A stretch of 64,000 nt of DNA from Strigamia acuminata (Eukaryota > Arthropoda > Chilopoda > Geophilomorpha > Linotaeniidae): the NCBI GenBank assembly GCA_949358305.1, contig OX442317.1:14946491-15010490 (forward strand), written 5' to 3'. Below, one piece after another: positions 47,360 to 58,969 of the stretch. Below the pieces are notes generated by a model, which did no database searches, was not told the origin of the DNA, and saw only the letters and a list, made by a program, of their open reading frames with translations. Numbering within the stretch: position 1 is the first letter of the stretch; every line of letters begins with the position of its first letter. The position numbers and the translations under genes were made by a program.

Positions 47360-49616
47360 CCAACAACCTTGATGTGAGAAAGGGCCAGGGATTCTATATT
47401 CTTTTCTCTTTTAGGCAGAGCCACGCGTTTTTTTTTGGTTTAGTTTCGTATACTTACTCAAGGTGCATGGGGTAAAGTTCTTGAGGGTCCTCGTCAGTCG
47501 GGGCATGGTTTCGGTCTCGCGGGGGATGGAACGGAACTGTTTTTTGGGCGTGTTGGTTCTCTGGTGGACACTCGTGTTATTGGACCCAATACACGAGGAG
47601 CTAATCGGTTTTAGAGGGTGAACTTCATCACCATACTTTAATTCCTGTTGCTCACGTTCTCCTGAGCTTCTGAGCACTGTTCAACTTTCGGTCTTGTCCA
47701 TTGCTCGTCCGAGATGGGCAGTAAACTTTGCCTTGGTACTTAGATTGTGCAAGGAAGTCTTCTCCTCCTTTGGATCCGGGTTTCTTTTTGCCTATGCATG
47801 AGATTGAGTCAGTTAATTCGTCAGATGCGTCAAGCATTGGGAGATGTGCGATCAAAGTTGAGTGGATCGCAACTTGTTTTCACGCCCCCTCCTACCCAAA
47901 GTTTTGAGCAGAGAAGCACAAGTGTTTTTGGCTGAACACAGGTGCACAAGTTTTTTTGGGGTTCATGAGAGAAAAGGGCAGAGGTTAGAAATGAAGAGTA
48001 AGTCGTGATTTCGAGTCCCCTTGGGCTAGCTTCCAATAGGAGAACTTAGAGGCGACGATATAGTAGAAATTAGTAATTAGCCTTTTTTGTTAGTGTTTGA
48101 TTTCGGAGCTTTTTGCGACGAGTCTGACGGTCACACGACCATGGGGTTGAGGTTAGTGGCGTATCAGATACTCGCGGAAGTCTTCTGAGATAAAAGCTTA
48201 GTTAGTCAAAGGTTAGTTAATTCATAGTTTATACCTTTAAAAGGTGGGTTTCTCTCACAAAGAAATTCACAGATGTTGTTTTTTTTCGACCTTTTCTGGC
48301 TCCGGCATTAGTGGTTTAAACGCCGTGGCAGCATTCTTCTTCTGTCGGGAAGAAAATGGGTTATGATAGGAAGGAAGGTTTAGCTGAGATGTTAGCCAGA
48401 GAGAAGGTCGAATGAGGAGAAAGCATTGAGGATAATTCGCGGTGTCAGGGGATACCCCTAGTTTTTCGTTAAAAAAAGGAATTATGTGTTGTGCGCTCTT
48501 AGATTCAAATTTTTGGCTTGTCTTGTGTTAGTTTAGCAGAGCCCTGCTTGTAGTGAAAAAAAATTGAGAAAAGATTTTGTACTACTAGTCGGGTGGGGCA
48601 CGATTGAAGTTACTTGTCTTAAATTTAAGTGGCCGCTTCTCGTTGTGAGAGTTCTAGAGAGGTTTGAATGAAGATTTCACTAAGGGAGGGGTTTCGTTTT
48701 CTGCAATGTCAACAGGTAACTGTTTTTTAAAAAGTGAGCACAGTTTTCTTGATTTTTCAGGTGTAGTTAGACTGGGGGTGTGTTCTTTGACATTGCGTAT
48801 TATTGGTTCCAATTGTTATTTTGGTTCATTACACAGTTTAGTTTAGTTCTTTCTAGTGGAAGATATTTAGTTTAAAGGAAATTGGGCACGAGTTTATCTT
48901 TGCAGTGAGTTGCCGCCTGAGTGGACGGTCGCTGGCTTGGCTGGTTGTTTATCATCAAGTCGTGAGTTGATCGCCTGTTTAGGTTGGTCGCTTGGCGTCC
49001 CAACGATGAATTGGTTGTTTTTTGCTTAGTTAGATAGGAATCTGCTTTAGCTTTCTGCGGCATTTTCGTTTCAGTTTGATGTCAACTTTGGCAGGCTTCC
49101 TGAATGGATCAATGGCTGAGCTCAGGTGCTTGCGTAAGTCGGTGTCTTTAGGGGCGAATTTTGTCTGAGGATTCAAACTACCTCTTAAAGGAAGTGTATG
49201 AGAAGTCGGTTTGTTAGTTTAGCTTTAAGGTTATTTGTGGTTTAGTGGTGTCTTGTCGTTGACTGACCCCATTGGTTGGGGGTCTCAGTTTCCCAAAGTT
49301 GACTGCAGGTCAATCTCTATGGGAGAGACAAGCTCTTTTTTTTGTGATTGTTAGTCGTTTCTTTGTATTACGAGTTGCAGGTTAGAGTCCGGTTATTTTG
49401 CAGTATGTCTAGGATCTTCTCGTTTCAGGGGACCCGCTCCTGTTCATGTTAATGTATTGTTAACAGAAGAGTCAATATATTTTCGATTTGGGAAAAGGGG
49501 TTCTATGATTCGTTGTGGATTCTTGCCAAGGGATATAGGCATGGTGAAAGTCAGTATGCTCGGTCTTTTCTTCATGAATGCGGTTCCTTCAGGGCGGCTG
49601 CTCTCTTCTTTTTTGG

Positions 49617-49622
49617 CCGGCA
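49617..49622 (+). other. Shared pre-LTR motif CCGGCA (element B)
   Basis: It follows a C/T-rich stretch and stands 4 nt before the 3' LTR. The BEL element has the same motif 6 nt before its 3' LTR (29352-29357, minus). Copies in A at 4366-4371 and C at 53499-53504. Confidence 0.5.
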
Positions 49623-49626
49623 GCGA

Positions 49627-51205
49627 TGTTGCGAGCAAGAACGCAACAAAAAGGATCTGGAGATTTCACGTTGTTCATCTTCTGAAAGAAAGAAAAGGCT
49701 TTTTAATTTTGTTGTCAAGTTTAGATAGATTTTTAACACATATCTGACATGCCCAGTTGGTTTGCCGCTTTGTTGTCACGATCCTGGTAGTTCAAGAGGG
49801 TTGTCACTTCGCCTGCCACACCTGGAATGTTTGAAAGTTGTGTTTTTAGTCTTTTGTAATTAATTTATGTGTCTTTTTCACGTTTCTGAGTTATTTCTAG
49901 TATTTGTAAGTTCTCTCCTGTTTCCAGTTCACTTGCGAAGGAGATAGGCGTGCATCGGCAAGATGGCCGCCATAGCGCAAGTGAACTGGGAGATGGGAAG
50001 AACCTGAAATAAGCACAATTGTAGTTTTTGGTGCTTATTTTGCTTGTGATTTAATTTATACTAACTTGTATTGGTGTTTAAGGTAGTCCACAGGTGTCTT
50101 GGGTCGCTGGATGGGCGTTGGACATCGTTTGTGAGCGTTTGCGAGCGTCGGGCGTGAGCGTACGCCTTGCGACGCCTCTCGTGGTCGTGTGGGTCCTGCA
50201 AATGAGTTGAATTGGTCGGGTTTCAATGCCCAAGCACTGGGAAAGCTGTACTGACCGTTCTAAGACGCAGATCCATCGTTGAGAAGGCCTGTGAGTCGCT
50301 CGCGACCTTGTTTGGCTCCATTCACGTCATTTTAGCAGTTGCATGGTCGCCATCTTGGATTTGGTGCTGCACTGTTGCCCTGTTATTATTTCTTTTGGGG
50401 TTTTGAGGAGACCTGGACATAGGGAATATTTACTAGTTATTGTTTGTATAAATTACCAATATTAAGGGTTGTTAATCTAAGCTTTTACCTTTGTTATTGT
50501 ATGGTTGTTACGGGTTAAGGTTTGTGACACTTTGCGCCCTCTTTTGGTGGCAATTGGGGTTTGGGCTCAGCATTGTGTTTTGAGTGCAGTTAATGTTAGT
50601 TTTAGCCTTTGAATTATCTGTTAAGTTTGAGTGAAGTGCTGTTTGCACAGGTCATACTGTTTTCAAGGTGTTAGGTTAAGTTTTGCCTTTATTTATGTTA
50701 AGTTTGACATCTGTTGTCTATATACGGAAACCTTGTTGGCACTATTGTTATTATTCAAATCTGTATTGTTTGGTCACTGACATTTATTGTAATCAGGTGA
50801 CCAGTTGTTAAGAGTAGGTTGCTAAAGAAGCAACTCAGTTGTTATCAGTTGTTAAGTATTAAAGCCAGTTGATGTTTTTCCTCCTTCTTTGGATAAATTA
50901 TTCCTGGGTTTATTTTACTTCAATAAACAGGATGACTTGTGAGTAGAGAGCTTTGCCTGCTCTCCTCCTCCCTGGGAGCACAGAATTTCTACCCAGCAGC
51001 TAAAGAGGTTTTGCCAATCACTTCATCTAAATGCAGTTAGGCCTAGTTTCATGCAGTCAGGCCTAATCCTTCTTCAAGTTAGGCTTGGGCTCAGAGAAAG
51101 GATTTCAGCTTGTTTCATCAACCACTATACAGTCTCGGGCGGTTTCCAGAGTTTGGTGACCAATTCGCCAGTCCTCCCCTGTGAGATCCAAGGTTGTTTG
51201 CTACA
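49627..51205 (+). repeat. Element B 3' LTR (1579 bp)
   Basis: Direct repeat of 42576-44154. It ends GCTACA against satellite through the AATG duplication. ATTAAA at 50858-50863 is a candidate polyadenylation signal. Confidence 0.92.
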
Positions 51206-51915
51206 AATGAGATCAAAAGTTTATTCTTTCAAATTATTGCTTGGATGTTGCTAAAACTAACATTGAAGCCTTCTACTAAGGTTTAAACACTATTTCAGAA
51301 CATTCAGAGACATTGATCTTGTGGTGTTTGTGCTAAGTCAACTGTGATGAGATCAAAAGTCTATTCTCCCAAATCATTTCTTGGATGTTGCTAAAACTTA
51401 CATTAAAGCTTTCTACTAAGGTTTAAACACTATTTCAGAACATTCAGAGACATTGGTCTTGTGATGTTTGTGCTAAGTCAACTGTGATGAGATCAAAAGT
51501 CTATTCTCCCAAATCATTGCTTGGATGTTGCTAAAACTTACATTGAAGCCTTCTACTAAGGTTTAAACACTATTTCAGAACATTCAGAGACATTGGTTTG
51601 TGGTGTTTGTGCTAAGTCAACTGTGATGTCAAATGAGATCAAAAATTTATTCTTTCAAATTATTGCTTGGATGTTGCTAACACTTACATTGAAGCCTTCT
51701 ACTAAGGTTTAAACACTATTTCAGAACATTTAGAGACATTGGTCTTGTGATGTTTGTGCTAAGTCAACTGTGATGTCAAATGAGATCAAAAGTTTATTCT
51801 TTCAAATCATTGCTTGGATGTTGCTAAAACTTACATTAAAGCCTTCTACTAAGGTTTAAACACTATTTCAGAACATTCAGAGACATTGGTCTTGTGATGT
51901 TTGTGCTAAGTCAAC
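51206..51915. repeat. Satellite array, segment 4 (710 bp between elements B and C)
   Basis: About five monomers in the same orientation as elsewhere. They carry the TTGATCTTG and ATCATTTCTTGG variants seen at about 40087-40150, which place this piece within the second 2593-bp unit. Confidence 0.97.
51912..51915. repeat. Target-site duplication of element C (CAAC)
   Basis: CAAC is repeated at 60458-60461. Removing the element restores AAGTCAACTGTGATGAG. Confidence 0.85.
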
Positions 51916-53494
51916 TGTAGCAAACAACCTTGGATCTCACAGGGGAGGACTGGCGAATTGGTCACCAAACTCTGGAAACCGCCCGAGACTGTATAGTGGT
52001 TGAAGAAACAAGTTGAAAATCCCCTCTCTGAGCGTAGGCCTAACTTGAAGAAGAATTAGGCCTGATTCCATGAACTAGGCCTAACTGCATTTAGAAGAAG
52101 TGAATGACAAAACCTCTTTAGCTGCTGGGTAGAAATTCTGTGCTCCCAGGGAGGAGGAGAGCAGGCAAAGCTCTCTACTCACAAGTGCTCATGTTTGTTG
52201 AAGTAAAAGAAACCCAGGAATAAATTATCCAAAGAAGGAGGAAAAACATCAACTGGCTTTAATACTTAACAACTGATAACAACTGAGTTGCTTCTTTAGC
52301 AACCTACTCTTAACAACTGGTCACCTGATTACAATAAATGTCAGTGACCAAACAATACAGATTTGAATAATAACAATAGTGCCAACAAGGTTTCCGTATA
52401 TAGACAACAGATGTCAAACTTAACATAAATAAAGGCAAAACTTAACCTAACACCTTGAAAACAGTATGACCTGTGCAAACAGCACTTCACTTAAACTTAA
52501 CAGATAATTCAAAGGCTAAAACTAACATTAACTGCACTCAAAACACAATGCTGAGCCCAAACCCCAATTGCCACCAAAAGAGGGCGCAAAGTGTCACAAA
52601 CCTTAACCCGTAACAACCATACAATAACAAAGGTAAAAGCTTAGATTAACAACCCTTAATATTGGTAATTTATACAAACAATAACTAGTAAATATTCCCT
52701 ATGTCCAGGTCTCCTCAAAACCCCAAAAGAAATAATAACAGGGCAACAGTGCAGCACCAAATCCAAGATGGCGACCATGCAACTGCTAAAATGACGTGAA
52801 TGGAGCCAAACAAGGTCGCGAGCGACTCACAGGCCTTCTCAACGATGGATCTGCGTCTTAGAACGGTCAGTACAGCTTTCCCAGTGCTTGGGCATTGAAA
52901 CCCGACCAATTCAACTCATTTGCAGGACCCACACGACCACGAGAGGCGTCGCAAGGCGTACGCTCACGCCCGACGCTCGCAAACGCTCACAAACGATGTC
53001 CAACGCCCATCCAGCGACCCAAGACACCTGTGGACTACCTTAAACACCAATACAAGTTAGTATAAATTAAATCACAAGCAAAATAAGCACCAAAAACTAC
53101 AATTGTGCTTATTTCAGGTTCTTCCCATCTCCCAGTTCACTTGCGCTATGGCGGCCATCTTGCCGATGCACGCCTATCTCCTTCGCAAGTGAACTGGAAA
53201 CAGGAGAGAACTTACAAATACTAGAAATAACTCAGAAACGTGAAAAAGACACATAAATTAATTACAAAAGACTAAAAACACAACTTTCAAACATTCCAGG
53301 TGTGGCAGGCGAAGTGACAACCCTCTTGAACTACCAGGATCGTGACAACAAAGCGGCAAACCAACTGGGCATGTCAGATATGTGTTAAAAATCTATCTAA
53401 ACTTGACAACAAAATTAAAAAGCCTTTTCTTTCTTTCAGAAGATGAACAACGTGAAATCTCCAGATCCTTTTTGTTGCGTTCTTGCTCGCAACA
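51916..53494 (-). repeat. Element C 3' LTR (1579 bp)
   Basis: It matches 58970-60457 at offset 7054 up to the deletion. It contains the full 14-bp-stem hairpin (53132-53145 with 53184-53197). The polyadenylation signal ATTAAA is at 52258-52263 on the minus strand. Confidence 0.92.
53132..53197. other. LTR hairpin, element C left LTR
   Basis: Same 14-bp inverted arms and YY1-like loop as in B. The right LTR of C keeps only the first arm. Confidence 0.8.
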
Positions 53495-55883
53495 TCGCTG
53501 CCGGCCAAAAAAGAAGAGAGCAGCCGCCCTGAAGGAACCGCATTCATGAAGAAAAGACCGAGCATACTGACTTTCACCATGCCTATATCCCTTGGCAAGA
53601 ATCCACAACGAATCATAGAACCCCTTTTCCCAAATCGAAAATATATTGACTCTTCTGTTAACAATACATTAACATGAACAGGAGCGGGTCCCCTGAAACG
53701 AGAAGATCCTAGACATACTGCAAAATAACCGGACTCTAACCTGCAACTCGTAATACAAAGAAACGACTAACAATCACAAAAAAAAGAGCTTGTCTCTCCC
53801 ATAGAGATTGACCTGCAGTCAACTTTGGGAAACTGAGACCCCCAACCAATGGGGTCAGTCAACGACAAGACACCACTAAACCACAAATAACCTTAAAGCT
53901 AAACTAACGAACCGACTTCTCATACACTTCCTTTAAGAGGTAGTTTGAATCCTCAGACAAAATTCGCCCCTAAAGACACCGACTTACGCAAGCACCTGAG
54001 CTCAGCCATTGATCCATTCAGGAAGCCTGCCAAAGTTGACATCAAACTGAAACGAAAATGCCGCAGAAAGCTAAAGCAGATTCCTATCTAACTAAGCAAA
54101 AAACAACCAATTCATCGTTGGGACGCCAAGCGACCAACCTAAACAGGCGATCAACTCACGACTTGATGATAAACAACCAGCCAAGCCAGCGACCGTCCAC
54201 TCAGGCGGCAACTCACTGCAAAGATAAACTCGTGCCCAATTTCCTTTAAACTAAATATCTTCCACTAGAAAGAACTAAACTAAACTGTGTAATGAACCAA
54301 AATAACAATTGGAACCAATAATACGCAATGTCAAAGAACACACCCCCAGTCTAACTACACCTGAAAAATCAAGAAAACTGTGCTCACTTTTTAAAAAACA
54401 GTTACCTGTTGACATTGCAGAAAACGAAACCCCTCCCTTAGTGAAATCTTCATTCAAACCTCTCTAGAACTCTCACAACGAGAAGCGGCCACTTAAATTT
54501 AAGACAAGTAACTTCAATCGTGCCCCACCCGACTAGTAGTACAAAATCTTTTCTCAATTTTTTTCCACTACAAGCAGGGCTCTGCTAAACTAACACAAGA
54601 CAAGCCAAAAATTTGAATCTAAGAGCGCACAACACATAATTCCTTTTTTTAACGAAAAACTAGGGGTATCCCCTGACACCGCGAATTATCCTCAATGCTT
54701 TCTCCTCATTCGACCTTCTCTCTGGCTAACATCTCAGCTAAACCTTCCTTCCTATCATAACCCATTTTCCTCCCGACAGAAGAAGAATGCTGCCACGGCG
54801 TTTAAACCACTAATGCCGGAGCCAGAAAAGGTCGAAAAAAAACAACATCTGTGAATTTCTTTGTGAGAGAAACCCACCTTTTAAAAGTATAAACTATGAA
54901 TTAACTAACCTTTGACTAACTAAGCTTTTATCTCAGAAGACTTCCGCGAGTATCTGATACGCCACTAACCTCAACCCCATGGTCGTGTGACCGTCAGACT
55001 CGTCGCAAAAAGCTCCGAAATCAAACACTAACAAAAAAGGCTAATTACTAATTTCTACTATATCGTCGCCTCTACGTTCTCCTATTGGAAGCTAGCCCAA
55101 GGGGACTCGAAATCACGACTTACTCTTCATTTCTAACCTCTGCCCTTTTCTCTCATGAACCCCCAAAAAAAACTTGTGCACCTGTGTTCAGCCAAAAACA
55201 CTTGTGCTTCTCTGCTCAAAACTTTGGGTAGGAGGGGGCGTGAAAACAAGTTGCGATCCACTCAACTTTGATCGCACATCTCCCAATGCTTGACGCATCT
55301 GACGAATTAACTGACTCAATCTCATGCATAGGCAAAAAGAAACCCGGATCCAAAGGAGGAGAAGACTTCCTTGCACAATCTAAGTACCAAGGCAAAGTTT
55401 ACTGCCCATCTCGGACGAGCAATGGACAAGACCGAAAGTTGAACAGTGCTCAGAAGCTCAGGAGAACGTGAGCAACAGGAATTAAAGTATGGTGATGAAG
55501 TTCACCCTCTAAAACCGATTAGCTCCTCGTGTATTGGGTCCAATAACACGAGTGTCCACCAGAGAACCGACACGCCCAAAAAACAGTTCCGTTCCATCTC
55601 CCGCGAGACCGAAACCATGCCCCGACTGACGAGGACCCTCAAGAACTTTACCCCATGCACCTTGAGTAAGTATACGAAACTAAACCAAAAAAAAAACGCG
55701 TGGCTCTGCCTAAAAAAGAAAAGAATATAGAATCCCTGGCCCTTTCTCACATCAAGGTTGTTGGACTCGCACCTTGTCACTAAGGGCGAGTGTACCCTGT
55801 CCTAGAACAACCGAGAAAGTGAAAGAACTCTGCTTCTGGGCTCCTAACCTTTCACTAACCCTAATGCTTGCACAAAAGTGCTT

Positions 55884-56067
55884 GCTTAAGCCTGATAGAC
55901 TAAACTATCAATCGCTTAAGAACCTCTAATTCGCTTAAGCCTGACGGACTTAACTATCATCCGCTTAAAAAACCTCTTATTCGCTTAAGCCTGACGGACT
56001 GAACTATCATCCGCTTAAGACCATCTAATTGCTTAAGCCTGACTGACTTAACTATCATCCGCTTAAG
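55884..56067. repeat. Minisatellite, 48-50 bp CTTAAG units, 4 copies (element C)
   Basis: Reverse complement of the array at 47057-47240, with the same copy number as B. Confidence 0.83.
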
Positions 56068-56076
56068 ACTCTCTAA

Positions 56077-56226
56077 ATGCTTTTTCTATGGGTTTGTTGG
56101 GCCACCGTTAACCAACTAAAACCTTTTTCTTTGGGTTTGACGGACCAACTGTTAACCGACTAAAGCCATTTTTTCCAACTCGGGGTTCGACGGACCAACT
56201 GTTAACCGACTAAAGCCCTTTTTCTA
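56077..56226. repeat. Minisatellite, GTTAAC units, 3 copies (element C)
   Basis: Reverse complement of 46900-47039. It abuts the CTTAAG array, as in A and B. Confidence 0.78.
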
Positions 56227-58935
56227 TTGTTCAGTTCGACTGACTTTGGTTAGCAGTGCAAAATGAACCTATGCAAGTGACCGTTAACTCAACACTCACA
56301 TGTTAATGCTAATTCCCTATCCAACGCGACTCTTGTAACGAGATCTCACATGCTTATCACGTTACACATTGCAACGTCACGAGGCAGCTTTGGGAATTTG
56401 AGGGTTGACTGACGAATGCCCCGCCCTATCGGCGTACTTCAACAACCTCTCTTTTCTGTTTTGACAAATAAGACTTATCTCTCTTTGGCTCTTTCTAACC
56501 TTAATCCGAACCAACGGGGCTTATTGTCCTCTTTCTTCTCCTACTGCCACTCTGACTGCAAGGCAATAGGCCTTGGCTCTTTGAACCCCAGTCCCAGAAT
56601 GTATCCAAGAACTGAGTGTGGGACAACACTGGAATCCATTGTGAGTGGACTACTTAACTATGCTACAACTAAATTCCCTAAGAAACAAATTCGGAAAACT
56701 ATCTTAACTTAAACCGCAGGAACAACAAGTCTTCAAAAGAGAGAGAAGTGCTGCGTTTCTTTTTCCAAAAATGAAATTCTAAAACATCCTCAAACACTAC
56801 CTCTCTCGCTGGCTTTGCTGACCAACCATTGTTCCATTCGTCAACGCGGCACTCTGCTCCGCCAACCGCAAATGGCTAAGCGCCAAATGGGTGCTCGAAC
56901 AAGCAGGTTAACTAATCGCACAAAAAAAAAACCCGAATATGTAACTTTCTATTTCTTATAAAGACAACTTTCAATAAAAAATAAATTTAAAGACTGTTAA
57001 CCTCTAATATCTAATTCTACAACTTTGGAGTCTCGAAAAATGCTCTTACAACCCTGATCTGATCAATTAAGCGCCCTTATACCCCTTCCAACCACACAAT
57101 GTGCAAGGTGGAGACTGCACTTACTAACATCAATTGTCTCGAATTTGAAAGACTGACCCTAATGGACGATCGTTTCACCCTGAACAAGCCCCAACATGCA
57201 GTAACTAACTTTCCAAAAAGGGGGGTACCCACCCAACTGATCTACAAGCGCCCTCGCAAAGACGCTTGGTGGCTGCGAACTTAACAAGCAATTTTCCCCA
57301 AAACTCTGAACTAACTTATAACTAAAAGGTTTACACCGAGAAAATAATGACAAACCCAGTAACGCATCCAAACTTCCTAACCAATTGTGAACGCACTAAA
57401 ACAAAGGTACAACACGCTGGAAGTGGGAACATCTACAAATTCTTAGCAGTAACTTCTCAAAAACCTTTTATCACAAACGAGACTGAATGGAAGACTGATT
57501 CCTAAATTTCCGCTTTCTCTAATTAAACAGCTAGTGTGGCTTATCTTATCTCAACCCACGCACAGGTTCTTCTGAAAAACCTCACACACTAACACCTGCT
57601 TAAACAATCAACTAAATAATACGGAAGTCCCCCAAAATACGATCAAAACGCACTCTTCCATGTGGTCAGTCCACTGAAAGGCTGGCGGACAAACACGGCG
57701 GCCATTGAGACGGGATCCCTCGCCTCCACTCTCCCACGCAACCCAATATAACTGGCTGAGTGTAGTAGGGGAGAAGGAGCGACCACTCGATTGCCACAAC
57801 CGAAAGAACAAGCAAACGAGCGCGGGACCGCTTCTCATCAGCCTCAAACATGGCCAATCTGCCGTCAGTCAACCTAACAGTTCACAATAGACCTGACCTC
57901 AAAACTTAAGCAACTCTTAAAGCTAGGAAGAACTTCAAACACAAGCAAACAAAATTTTAGGCTGAGAGAAGTGTCCAAGTGCTTACAGCCTTTCAAAATA
58001 TTATAACCAAACTTATTTCGAAAATTCAGGAGCGTGGCTCTTTCTCAAATTGCTTGAGCCAGGGGACCATACTCTCAGGTCGCTCCCACGCAAAGCACCA
58101 AGTCTGCTCACACAGTAAAACGTTAAACATAACTGCCTGTATCAACTTCAAAACCAAAAAACCAAACACCGCAAAAGCACCTGGATAAAACTCTCAATCT
58201 TAACAAACCTCTTTCTAAACTAATAAAAGCAAAGCTTGTCTTCTTTCTTTTCTGCCCTGACGGCAGGCGTCCACCTTCCCGTACGACTTGGCGTTAATGC
58301 TCAGTTGACTGGAGCGTGACTTGTCCTTTGACTTGTCTGCACCGACCAGCAACCCGCTTGCACCGCTAACTGTCCAGCCGTCTTCATCGTCCTGATGTGC
58401 CAACCACATGATGCGACCTTGCAACCACAAGCTCCTTGAAGACAATTGCATTGTCCCGCTCAGCTTGACTTGACTCGTACACACCACACTGACACCTCCT
58501 GGACAAGCTCAACAACAGGAAGGCAAAACTAAATTCTAACTTAATTCAAACAGAAACTCCCCTGCTTTAAGCAGTTATATGGAGTGCAAAACTTAAACGC
58601 TAACTTAAATACAAAAAAGCACACTTCCCCTCCCCCCAGAAGGAACACATCAAAAACCCAGAAAACAGCCCACCAAAAATACACTTTAATAACTAAAAAT
58701 GTTCTTCTTCTTTCATGCTGTAGCTGTTCAACTTGCACATTGCGTTGTGTTTGACTTGGCAGACTCAGGACGTCAATGGCCGCTCTCACGTGACTCTCTG
58801 GCGTGCGCACTTGATGCCGGTCGCTCACGGAACCAGCCGCACAAACGAACCAACTGGCACGCACCAAACCACTTGAATCACTTGCTGAACGTCCAAATGA
58901 CCTCTTTTCCATGCGCGCTGTACACACGTGCACGA

Positions 58936-58956
58936 AATCCTGGAATCACGGTACCA
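58936..58956 (-). promoter_or_regulatory. Candidate primer-binding site, element C
   Basis: Minus-strand TGGTA, CCGTGA, TT, CCAGGATT, 13 nt from the LTR, as in A and B. Confidence 0.6.
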
Positions 58957-58969
58957 AAAAACAGCTCCC

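Larger units (their letters stand above)
44155..49626 (+). other. Element B internal region, no protein-coding gene recognised
   Basis: This is 5472 bp. Frames of 130 codons (44191-44583) and 90 codons (44637-44909) sit just after the primer-binding site and are open in both B and C. The first is broken in A (78 codons, different C-terminus) and the second is not kept there. I recognise no domain in either. The rest has only short frames, minisatellites at 46900-47039 and 47057-47240, and a hairpin at 47333-47359. A gag remnant cannot be excluded. Confidence 0.7.
42576..51205 (+). mobile_element. Non-autonomous LTR retroelement B (LARD-like, BEL/Pao-associated)
   Basis: An 8630-bp element with 1579-bp LTRs, TGTTGC...GCTACA, a 4-bp target duplication AATG, and a primer-binding site 13 nt after the left LTR, so it points rightward. 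It is nearly identical to element C (inverted) and more distant from A. The interior has no recognised retroviral domain. LTRs appear identical. It is the only one of the four elements on the plus strand. Confidence 0.88.
53495..58969 (-). other. Element C internal region, no protein-coding gene recognised
   Basis: 5475 bp matching B in reverse complement. The 130- and 90-codon frames near the primer-binding site (58541-58933, 58215-58487) match those of B with a few substitutions. Minisatellites lie at 55884-56067 (four CTTAAG units) and 56077-56226 (three GTTAAC units), and a hairpin at 55765-55791. No known retroelement domain is seen. Confidence 0.7.
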
